The notes below the pieces were generated by a model, which saw only the letters and a program-made list of their open reading frames with translations, was not told the DNA's origin and did no database searches. A DNA stretch of 64,000 nucleotides from Sitta carolinensis (Eukaryota > Chordata > Aves > Passeriformes > Sittidae): positions 6,448,501-6,512,500 of the forward strand of contig JAVUNC010000019.1 in NCBI GenBank assembly GCA_032173965.1, written 5' to 3'. Position numbers and translations under genes: made by a program. Positions 14,401 through 22,290 of this stretch are shown here, piece by piece; within the stretch, counting starts at the first letter, position 1; each line of letters opens with the position of its first letter.

Positions 14401-14578
14401 CCCACTCCAGATACTCAAGGATGTTCTTCTCTCTTCTCAGAGGGGAATTATTACATTCATCATAAAGGCAGATGAGTATATCCAGCAAGGTTTCCACACT
14501 GAAGCATTGCCCATTAGTCTGTGTTGGCCCATCCAAAATAAACTGCTCCAACTGCTTCAAACGCACTTCTCCAGACAT
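14401..14578 (-). CDS. CDC42BPA: CDC42BPA (MRCK-alpha) first coding exon, residues 1-59
   Basis: This is the first coding exon of the serine/threonine kinase MRCK-alpha. The kinase is a cytoplasmic effector of CDC42 that phosphorylates myosin-II regulators and acts in actomyosin contraction, polarity and migration. The exon starts at the ATG at 14578-14576, which has A at -3. The translation begins [17 protein letters not shown] and ends in [12 protein letters not shown], the N-terminal segment of MRCK-alpha that precedes the kinase domain. The motif [20 protein letters not shown] favours alpha over the MRCK-beta paralogue. The exon is 178 nt (59 codons plus one base) and is followed directly by GTAAGT (14400-14395), a near-consensus donor leaving phase 1, as expected for the next residue. 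The full protein is about 1,700 residues, with kinase, coiled-coil, C1, PH, CNH and CRIB domains. All of those lie beyond the left edge of the window. Identification is from memory of the family, with high confidence. Confidence 0.95.
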
Positions 14579-14593
14579 GGTTGTTTCAGTTTG

Positions 14594-14596
14594 CAT
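14594..14596 (-). other. CDC42BPA: In-frame upstream ATG, possible N-terminal extension
   Basis: An ATG six codons before the annotated start is in frame and would add the residues MQTETT. Its context is weak (C at -3), whereas the main start has A at -3. I keep the downstream ATG, because the known MRCK-alpha N-terminus begins MSGEV. Leaky initiation at both codons is possible. Confidence 0.4.
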
Positions 14597-14624
14597 TGGG
14601 GTTTCTTTTTTAATGATTATTATT

Positions 14625-14627
14625 ACT
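14625..14627 (-). promoter_or_regulatory. CDC42BPA: Candidate 3' splice site ahead of the coding exon
   Basis: On the minus strand the sequence runs T-rich tract, then CTGACAAAG, then the leader to the ATG at 14578. The AG at 14627-14626 would give a coding exon of 14401-14625. AAG is a weaker acceptor trinucleotide than CAG or TAG, so the site is plausible rather than strong. Confidence 0.35.
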
Positions 14628-14635
14628 TTGTCAGA

Positions 14636-14716
14636 AAAACAACAAAAAACAAAACAAAACAAAAAAAACACCCAAAAAATAAAAAATAAAAAGAAAAACA
14701 AACAACAAAAACTTTT
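14636..14716 (-). repeat. A-rich low-complexity tract (T-rich in gene sense)
   Basis: The plus strand is almost all A with scattered C, T and G; in the direction of CDC42BPA it reads as a long pyrimidine (U) tract. It ends about 10 nt before the AG at 14627-14626, the position expected for a poly-pyrimidine tract ahead of a 3' splice site. It could equally be a decayed A-tail or a simple slippage tract. Confidence 0.6.
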
Positions 14717-14902
14717 GAGGGTTTTGGTGTTTAAACAGAAGTCAACAGTATTTTTAACAAGTGTCAAACTGTGGCGGTCCTTAATTGCCAGCCCCACCTC
14801 AGTGTTCCCAGCCTGAAACTAAACCCTTGGCGTTTCAGACACACACATACAGTGTGGATATCTGTGTATGCATGACATTTAAGAGAACAAAATAGTTATC
14901 CT

Positions 14903-14928
<26 letters not shown>
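14903..14928 (+). repeat. Poly-A tract (A26) between the coding exon and the CpG island
   Basis: Twenty-six A residues, read as U26 in the CDC42BPA direction. This is hard to reconcile with a mature leader and supports a leader intron here. Confidence 0.9.
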
Positions 14929-14934
<6 letters not shown>

Positions 14935-15411
14935 GGCTTAGTAAGAAGTGGGGCAAAAACATATATGGGCATTCCTGATGCTTTAACAATAATTGCACTC
15001 AAATTCAACCGAGACTGCCTGACACGGATTTCACCGTGAGTGCACAGGCACACGCACTTAGATATTTAAGAAGGTCTTCTCCTTCATTCCCAATGCAGAT
15101 CATGCAGCGCGATCCTGCGAGGAGCCCCGCTGCAGCACCACGGGCTAACAGCCCCTCCGGTTCCGCTTCCCAGGACAGATGGGAAGGGAAAAACAGATGT
15201 ATTTACGTATTTATATAAGCGAAAGGCAGCAAGAAAGAGGGCGCACACCGGCGGGGAGTGAGAGAGGGAGGGAGGGATGAGGGGCCGCGCAGCCCCGCCG
15301 CCCCCCGCCACCTCCCCCGGCCCCGGCAGCGCCTCCGCGGCCACCGCGGGGTGGGGCGCAGCCCCCCCTCCTCAGGGCGCAGCCACGTCCTGCCCCGGGC
15401 AGCCTTTCCCT

Positions 15412-15428
15412 TCCTCCTCCTCCTCCTT
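15412..15428 (+). repeat. (TCC)n triplet repeat
   Basis: About five TCC units lie next to the candidate minus-strand donor. On the gene strand this is GGA-rich sequence just inside the putative leader intron. Confidence 0.8.
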
Positions 15429-15431
15429 ACC
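15425..15431 (-). promoter_or_regulatory. CDC42BPA: Candidate 5' splice site in the CpG island (GTAAGG)
   Basis: On the minus strand the sequence reads ACTCG followed by GTAAGG. Positions +1 to +5 match the donor consensus. It would end a non-coding first exon of CDC42BPA at 15431, and the intron to the acceptor at 14626 would be about 805 nt. Confidence 0.4.
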
Positions 15432-15451
15432 GAGTCTCCTTTTAAGGCTTT

Positions 15452-15481
15452 TCAGTGATTCAAAAAAACTAAAGTCTTCAT
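15452..15481 (-). other. Nine-codon upstream ORF in the CDC42BPA leader
   Basis: An ATG at 15481-15479 with A at -3 opens a frame of nine codons (MKTLVFLNH) closed by TGA at 15454-15452. It lies just upstream of the candidate donor at 15430, so it would be present in either leader structure. Short upstream ORFs commonly reduce or condition translation of the main frame. Whether this one is used is unknown. Confidence 0.4.
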
Positions 15482-15595
15482 TGTCGCCCCCTTCTCCTCC
15501 GCTGCGCCAAGGGGCGGCGGGCGGGACGCGCGCCCCGACACACCGGCAACAGCGCTCCGAGCCCTGTCAAATCCTTCCCATGGCTGCGGCGGCGG

Positions 15596-15613
15596 CTGCT
15601 GCTGCTGCTGCTG
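15596..15613 (+). repeat. (CTG)6 triplet repeat, CAG on the gene strand
   Basis: Six uninterrupted CTG units are flanked by GCG triplets. They lie in the presumed CDC42BPA leader, where they read as CAG. The tract is short, but this repeat class is often length-variable. Confidence 0.85.
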
Positions 15614-15625
15614 CGGAGACGGCGC

Positions 15626-15648
15626 CCTCCTCCTCCTCCTCCTCCTCC
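15626..15648 (+). repeat. (CCT)7 triplet repeat
   Basis: Seven CCT units lie just beyond the CTG tract. On the gene strand this is a GGA repeat in the presumed leader or promoter. Confidence 0.85.
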
Positions 15649-15826
15649 ACCCGGTGCGCGTCCTGGGGCGGAGGGAAAGCGCCGGCGTCTCCGCTCCGAC
15701 CGCACGCTGCGGGCCGGCAGGCCCCGACGACGGCGGTGGCGGCGGTGGCTTCACTCCCGGCGGTGCGATGGTGTCCCGGCTTCGCCCCCCCGGGCAAAGG
15801 GCATCCTCGGGCGGTGCGTGTGCGGG

Positions 15827-15853
15827 GTGTGTGTGTGTGTGTGTGCGTGCGCG
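15827..15853. repeat. Alternating purine-pyrimidine (GT/GC) tract, Z-DNA prone
   Basis: A 27-bp strictly alternating run, (GT)n passing into GCGTGCGCG, lies inside the CpG island. Such tracts can adopt Z-DNA under negative supercoiling near active promoters. The GCGTGCGCG end also resembles an NRF1 half site. Confidence 0.7.
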
Positions 15854-15880
15854 GGGCGGCGGGGAGGGGTAGCGGCGGCG

Positions 15881-15993
15881 CCCTCCCTCCCCGGCTCGCT
15901 CCCTCCCTCCCTCCGCTTCCGCGCCCTCCTCTCCCCCGCCGCTCCCTCCTTCCTTCCCTCCCTCCCCCTTCCTTCCCTCCCTCCTTCCCTCCC
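15881..15993 (+). repeat. Homopyrimidine CCCT/CCTT tract in the promoter
   Basis: A C/T-rich stretch includes a pure pyrimidine run of 52 nt at 15942-15993. The complementary strand has many GGG and GGGA runs and is the sense strand of CDC42BPA. It could therefore form triplex (H-DNA) or G-quadruplex structures near the start of transcription. Confidence 0.8.
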
Positions 15994-16043
15994 GCGGTCA
16001 CACGCGGCAGCCGCCGCCGCCGCCGCCGAGCGCGCAGCAGCCC

Positions 16044-16055
16044 AACATGGCGGCC
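16044..16055 (+). promoter_or_regulatory. YY1-type motif with embedded ATG (plus orientation)
   Basis: AACATGGCGGCC matches the core of the YY1 consensus (AARATGGCGGC) except at one position. In TATA-less promoters YY1 sites often lie just downstream of the start site, in sense orientation. Here the orientation is plus, opposite to CDC42BPA, which hints at a divergent transcript. The ATG opens a GC-rich 91-codon frame (16047-16322) with no recognisable domain. Confidence 0.5.
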
Positions 16056-16756
16056 GCGGCGGGGGGGAGCCGCCGCCGAGCGCCGCCGCAGCGCGGGGAG
16101 CCGAGCCCGGGGCCGCCGCTACTGATGGGATTGAGGGGAGGAGGGGATGCTGCAGCAGGGAATGCAGGGATACGGGCGGACTCAGGCATACGGGAGGGAG
16201 AGAGGGCGGGCGTGAGGAGGCCGCAGCGCAGCTCCCCGCAGGCTGTGGCCGCCCGGGCTGGGCTATCCCGGGCGGACCCGCCCGGCCAGCCGGGGATCCC
16301 TCCGGGCTTTGCCCCGAGCTGAGGGGAGCAGCCGCCGCCGCGGCCCGGCCCGGTTCCGCTCAGCCGCCTCCTCGGCAGTAAGGCCTTCGATTAAAAATCC
16401 CGGCCTGGTCACGGAGAGCGGGCAGGGGGAGCAGCGCGTGCCTGCTCTTCCAAGGGGATCTGTCGAGCTCCCGATGCGAGCAGGGACTCCGGCTCCCTCA
16501 CACTTCGGGGCCTTAAAAATGCGTCGGCTCTTGGCGGTTCCGTGCCCGCTGGCGAAGTGCCTCCCCTCAATCGAGGAGCCCGCCGTGCCGCCAGAGTAAC
16601 ACGCCGGGGAAACGAGCTCCTTTAGCGGGCATTTCAAACCATATCCTGTAAGAGAGCTGGAGGATACTCTTGATCGAGGCGGTATAGACTCAACTGAAGA
16701 AGCACATCAGAGGATTTTGCGCTGATCTCTTTGCAGGGCCGCCTGTGGGGTGGAAA

Positions 16757-16802
16757 ATGGCAGCGGCCCACCAGCACTCCGTGGCAGTTCTCCTGGCCAA
16801 AG
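16757..16802 (+). other. Candidate first coding segment of a divergent plus-strand transcript
   Basis: An ATG in strong context (A at -3, G at +4), within a second YY1-like motif (AAAATGGCAGCGGC), opens 15 codons beginning MAAAHQHSVAV. They are followed by one base and then a donor, AAAG/GTGAAC, at 16803. The site lies about 0.1 kb outside the dense part of the CpG island. An acceptor of good quality ends at 17973, and joining the two keeps the frame open. I do not recognise the protein. It may be a chance frame in a non-coding divergent RNA. Confidence 0.3.
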
Positions 16803-17973
16803 GTGAACGGGGGCGCGCTGCGGCGCTCGGGGGATTGAATGTCATCTCAAAAACAACGCGTAACTTCGGTTCGTCCTTCCTCAGAAGTCAGGTGGAAGGG
16901 GAGGAAGGCCATACAGCCCCCAGAGGTCACTGGCTGTAGGTGAACTTCAGCATTCTCCCGAAGCCCACCAAGTCCGGCGTGTTCTGGAGCTCAAGGGAAG
17001 GAAAAAGCTCAGGCATCTGCTTCCTCAGTTCAGTAACCAGCAGATGACCCTCGACTGCGTTTTGCCATACCAAGCATCTATATAACACTTTTGACACTGG
17101 CCTTTTTACCAGCTGATATAAAACATCAACAGTCTTACATACCCAGTAAGATATAATACACAACACGATTAAAGTCCCATATATTTGTTCAGAATCACTC
17201 AGCTGTATGTAAAGTCACTGGTGCGAAGCTAGAGAGGACAGTGACTCCCACCCTGTGTGTGCAGAAGGGCAGAGCAGACTTGGCAAATGAAGAAATGTGC
17301 AGAGAACTTAATTCTAAAAGCTTTTTGTGCAAAAACCCTCCAAGAAATGTTAGAAACCACTACAACTGTAAGTGATCTTGTGATGGGTAGAAGATGGGAA
17401 TAAACTGAGGATTAAACTGATTGGGAAAGGGTTTCCTTCCTGTGCTGGGGTACACCCTTGGCATGACCAGAGCCCTGTGCTGATGTCTGGGGTGCTGCTG
17501 GTCCTTGACTGCTACAGTCACAGCAGTGCCTCTATGGTAGGAAACTGCTCCAAAGCTGTGGCACACAGGCGCTTTTACAGTGAGAGTAAGGCATTTCCTG
17601 CTGGCTCTCTGCTGAACTTATGGAAATTGGGATTGAAACTGGGGGTGGGGGATGCCTGATGACAGCAATAAAAATAAATTGCTATTGCAGGGGTAGGTGG
17701 CCCAGATCAGATAGCACTTCCTATAGGGGTTGGAGACACGTCATCCAAGTTCATCCTGAGCATAGATTAACCATTAATAGGTTTGCAGAGGAAAGATGGA
17801 GCAGACTAAGAGTTAAAGGGATGTTAGCTCCTTGGACTTTGGCACCACTTGGTAGGGAAGTGAATTGAAGAACCAATGCCAGAGATATGATGGGTGGGGA
17901 TATTTCACTTATTTACTTAGGTTACTGTGTTTTCCTTAGCCAGTTATAAAGTCTTTCTTTGTTTTAATTGCAG

Positions 17974-18128
17974 ATCAAGTGTTTGCAAACAAGGATGGAC
18001 ACCCAGCAAAGGCAGTAACTTTCCCTGTATTTCTGGGTTTAAAACTGACCCCTTGTTTCTGCCAGCATCGCTTGACGGAAGTTGCACATCAAGCCAGTTC
18101 TTTTCAGTGTTCTTTTCATCCTGAATGA
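17974..18128 (+). other. Candidate second exon of the divergent plus-strand transcript
   Basis: A pyrimidine-rich tract followed by TTGCAG ends at 17973 and makes a good 3' splice site. Starting at 17974 in the phase left by the donor at 16803, the frame runs 51 codons (starting DQVFANKDGHPAK after the junction codon) to TGA at 18126-18128, giving 66 residues in all. No domain or signal peptide is visible. The transcript would continue past 18128, or could end the exon earlier at a weaker GTAACT donor near 18015. Confidence 0.3.
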
Positions 18129-21100
18129 GGCTACAAGTAAAACGATGTAAGCTGCAGGTGAACACAAAACAAAGGAATTTTTTGTTCTTTCCTTGTTTAA
18201 TAGCCTGTCCAGAAGAAAAAAAAGGCATCCGCATAACAACTCCTGATACACCCGCTGGGCTGTAGTCCGCTGTCATGCCACAGAAGCTGTGAGGAGCAGG
18301 TAGCACCAACAATGATTGGTGGCACTTTTATTTGCTGGGAATTATCAATGTATCAGATGGGTAATTCTCACAGTACACCCGTGGGATGGAAAGATATTTT
18401 CTCTGCTTTATAAGAAAGACTTTAGTCCAGAATATTTAGAAAGCCAACAAAACAATTTAGTGTAACAGGCAGAAATTCCTCCTCTCTCGTACATTCTGTC
18501 ACTTAGACACTCTGTCCTAAAAATATACCCAAGTTGTGCAAACATACCCCAGTATCTTTCATAATTATCATGTGTTTGTTTCACCCTGTTCTTGTTTTAA
18601 TAATATCACAATAATATTTTCATCTTATTGCTTAGCTTTACAAGTGTTTACAGTACCTAAAACATAACTAATGATAATAAGGAATTTATATCTTACAATA
18701 AGTTAAGCAAGCTGATAGCAGCAGAGGGAATAATGTGGAATGAGTAGGATACAGATGAAACAATGTAGTTTATATGTTAACAACATGCATGTTGAGTGTT
18801 TCAATAGTTATTGATGGTATAATAGAGTAAACAGCCTTTTCTCTTCAAGGACAAAGGTTTGTTGATTTTGGTGAAGTATTGTGGATATCTCTTTGTGGTA
18901 TGCAAACCATTTCTAAAGTCGAGAGACCCCCATATGCTTCCCAGGAGGAGAACAATGCTTGTGACAGGTAGATCTACTACATGCCTAGGGATAAGTACTC
19001 AAGAATGGCGTTTATGTGTTGACAAAACTTTTAATCCAGGCTTTTCTGTTCTCTAAAACTTCACTTTGTAGACACATCTTGTTTGTACTGATACAGTGTT
19101 TCATCTCCCAAACAAAATCTTGTAGTGTTCTACAAAAACAGTGCTGGCCCCCAATTTAGAGGGTGTGTTTATAGACATAGAATGGTACTGTATGAAAAGG
19201 GGTCCTACAGCTGTTGCCTGAACTGTAGTAATAACTTATGTTATTGGAAGAGATTGCAGGTAGGTGCAGATGGAGCACACAGTGGTTGCACTCTAGGAGG
19301 ACACTGAAGACCATCATGTGTGAATAGAGCAACACTTGTTCTGTAATCTGTTTCACATGAATCTTGCTGCTGGGGCAAACTTAATCCTAGTGAACAGAGA
19401 GATCTCTTCACTGAAACCAATGGGTGTTGCAGAACTTTAATTAGTCTCAGTACCTACAATAATGCATTTAGTAACACACTTTAGTGTTTTTAAAGACTTG
19501 TAATTTTACTATGTTTTCCCTCTCTAACTGCCTTCCCAAGACCTATTTCTCCTGTGAGGTCTACAGAAAAGTCCAACTACAAGCACTAAATGGTACCTGG
19601 CAAAATTGATGTTTAATATTTACCTATTCCCAAAACAATGATCATAAACGTGTATGTATATATAGGCATTGTAAATATGGAATTATCTTTCTCTTCCCTC
19701 ATGCTTCTTTTATTGGTCTTTGGAGTCTTATTTATAGTCTTAACGATTTTCTGTGAATGGCTAAACGGAATAATTTTACCTCAGAGAGAAATTGCATCAT
19801 GCTGATCTCACTACACTGGATCTGTACTGGCCTCATCCCCCAGGTTTTAGACTTCATTTAAAACTGATGAGAATGTGGCCACCACCAGTGTACAGTTTTC
19901 TATGAAGAATGAAGCAGGTTTGACCCTGCTGAAGTGTCCAGGGGTGCTGTGCTCAGAACAGAAACAAGATAGCCTCTGTGATTAAAGAAGAGCAGAGGAA
20001 GTAATGGAATTACATTTATAACTGTGTGAAATTGCTATGATTTGAATCGTGCTTTATTGATGCAGACTAGGAACTGACCAAAGTCACGTCTCATTCTGAC
20101 CTCCAAACAAGACCCTGTGTTTGCACTCTGACAATGCTGTTTCATCTCAAAATATGTTGTTTTCTTCCTGTGAAAGTGGGGCCAAGGCTGCCAAAGCTCT
20201 TAGGGCTGCTGTAAACCTTAATTAATGTCAGTGTAGCAGTCTGAGATTCTTTTGCTATTTTCCTTTCTTCAGTAACATAAATCTAAGACTGTTATTTTAT
20301 TTTCTCTCTTGTTTTTGTAGTCTGTAATTATCTGCAGCCTTTCAAGTCTTCAGTCCCTCCATAATCCGGTTCTTTCCTGTGAATTTCTCTCTTGGCTGAT
20401 GTTTTATTCCACTGTGTCCAGAATCTGTTACCTGTCTTATGCCATCTTCAAAAATTGAACTCTCCTCAAGATAATTCACTCCCTTAAATGAACATATTTA
20501 ATGACATTGAACTATTTGTCAGGTCAAGTGGCTTCTTAACCTGAAGAGTTCTGAGGAAGATCACATATTTACTTGTGAAACTGAATGGATGCAAATTTCT
20601 CCCACTGCACACAAAGTACAGATAATACATTGATTCAAAAGGAAAGTGGATGCATTTTCATTATCTGGCTGATGCCTATACAAAGCTAGTGTTGCTCAGC
20701 TTAAAACAGCAATAACTCAGCATGAGAGCTGCTTCTGAACCTACTCTCTTTGCAGTGGTTCATAGTTTCTGTTGAGCATAATCAAGGTTTCAATGTCTTG
20801 CTCTAGAACAAGTATCTCTTCTGCTGGTGAACACTCAGTGCTGTATTATGGACTATTTTTTAATTATTTATTTATTATTTTTATTTATATTTTTATTAAA
20901 AAATAACTTAGATGTTATTTAAAGAGGATCTCACTGTGAAAGTGATTTTTAATAAAGCTGCCACTGTTATATAAGTAACATTGATGGAAGGGATGAGGAA
21001 TGAGGAAACTCATGACTAAGAGATCTTTGATTGGGTGAGGAAACAGGATGAAGTGAGGAAGAATGGGATAGATGAAAGAGGGAGGGAACACGATGACTAA

Positions 21101-22056
21101 TTTGGAAATCATATGGGAAGGAAGAGTGATTGAGAAATGGGAAGTCAAGGGCAGGGAGTTTGGCAAGAAGAGAGAGGGAAGCTTGTGAAGAGGGAGGGGG
21201 GAAAGTACTTACTTGTAAAACCCAGCAAATTCTGTACTTAGATGAAAATAAGACAAGAAAGAGCCTAATTTAGAATGTGAACCCAGGGTGGATGGAGTTG
21301 GATTAGCTTTATGTCAGAGAAAGGCTCAGAGTGTCTAGCCCATTACAAGGAGAGTACAAGAGATCACACACTGATCTTGATTTCCCCAAGGTTGTGAAAT
21401 TTTCAGATTAGAGGTCTGACCAATTCAGTTGTTGTTTTAAAGTACTGTTTTGGTTTATTTGGATTTTAATGAAAGAATATTGATATATTGAAAACAGTGG
21501 TGCCTCTATTTTATGTTGCTTATTTTTAACTTAAGAATTGCAGAAATAGCATCAAATATCTAAAATGCATATTTCATTGGGAGAATAGATACAGACAATG
21601 ACAACAGATGCAATTCAGACAGAAGTCTGTTTTAATCAGAGGCAGGACACTTAATATAAAGAGTATAAAGAGACACTTTCATCATGGTCTGTAGATTGAA
21701 ATCACAATATTGTGGCTTATCAACAGTTGTCATTTTGAACTTGTTTCCTAAATTTTATTTGGAAGGAGAGGTAGCAAGCCCCACCTCTCCCTTCATGGTT
21801 TAAATTTGCAATCAGTCATCACATTTTGAGTAAGTGATGGCAGTGTGCAGGTAACAATGACTAGAAACCAGCACTTCTATTGTTTGCCAATACTACATTT
21901 TGCAGATTAATTCCTTCTGCAGTACAAACTAACAGAAAAAATGAAGGGCTCTGTAAAATTTGAGACACTTGTGGAAAACATTTGTTCTGAGTAAAGACCT
22001 CTTGCCATTCAGCAGGTAACTTCAGGTCATCTCCCAAAGAGAAGAAAATCTTGAAC

Positions 22057-22290
22057 TCATGGGACGATGGAATGGTTGGGGTAGATGGGACCTGAAAGAT
22101 CAGCCAGTTCCAACCCCTCTGCCATGGGCAGGAACACCTTCCACCCCATTGCTCCAAGCCCCATCCAATATGATCTTGAACACTTCCAGGGATGAAGCAT
22201 CCACAGCTCTGTGCAGCCTGTGCCAGTGCCTCACCACTTTCATAGTGAAGAATTTCTTCCTAGCATCTAATTTATCCAGTTTAAAATGTT
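22057..22290 (-). mobile_element. CR1 LINE 3'-end fragment
   Basis: The sequence matches the 3' untranslated end of a chicken-repeat-1 (CR1) LINE in reverse orientation. It contains the characteristic GGAATGGTTGGG, GGGACCTGAAAGATCA, CCATGGGCAGGAACACCTTCCACC, CACTTCCAGGGATG and GAAGAATTTCTTCCTA blocks in the usual order. It is a 5'-truncated copy of about 230 bp with no coding capacity, moderately diverged. It begins near the LINE's terminal octamer region. Confidence 0.92.

Larger units (their letters stand above)
14579..16050 (-). other. CDC42BPA: CDC42BPA 5' UTR / leader region (5' limit uncertain)
   Basis: The region lies between the start codon and the middle of the CpG island on the minus strand and should contain the transcript leader. 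Two structures fit. One is a single long UTR. The other is a non-coding first exon ending at 15431 before a GTAAGG donor (15430-15425), joined to an acceptor at about 14627-14626 that follows a strongly T-rich tract. I favour the split form, because a continuous leader would contain a 26-nt U run (14903-14928 complement) and another U-rich stretch of about 75 nt. The transcription start is not marked by a TATA box and is placed only roughly, at 15500-16050. A nine-codon upstream ORF lies at 15481-15452. Confidence 0.55.
15090..16630. promoter_or_regulatory. CpG island promoter of CDC42BPA, possibly bidirectional
   Basis: CpG dinucleotides are dense across about 1.5 kb, in sharp contrast to the CpG-poor flanks. 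The island contains GC-box-like GGGCGG runs, an alternating GT/GC tract, CCT and CTG repeats, a long pyrimidine tract, CCG repeats and a YY1-type motif in plus orientation. No TATA box is evident, as is usual for a broad CpG promoter. The CDC42BPA start codon lies about 0.5 kb beyond one edge, and plus-strand signals continue past the other, so transcription in both directions is plausible. The long open frames seen in all directions here reflect stop-poor GC-rich sequence. Confidence 0.85.
16640..22056. other. Non-coding flank right of the CpG island
   Basis: Apart from the candidate divergent exons, this holds only short frames without recognisable domains. CpG density falls sharply after about 16900. 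The region includes an AT-rich low-complexity patch at 20850-20910 and a purine-rich (GGGA/GAGG) stretch at about 20990-21200. I see nothing else that can be named. Confidence 0.6.

Noticed and set aside
14579..14797. N-terminal extension of the MRCK-alpha frame upstream of 14596
   Set aside because: The frame is open only because it translates the T-rich tract into Phe/Cys/Val/Ile runs; it does not resemble the known protein and is better read as leader or intron.
15277..16381. Long open frames (up to 282 codons) on both strands in the CpG island
   Set aside because: They consist of low-complexity Arg, Pro, Ala, Ser, Gly and Gln runs from stop-poor GC repeats and overlap each other in all frames. 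Some, such as the minus frames beginning at 15754, 15705 and 16001, start at GTG rather than ATG.
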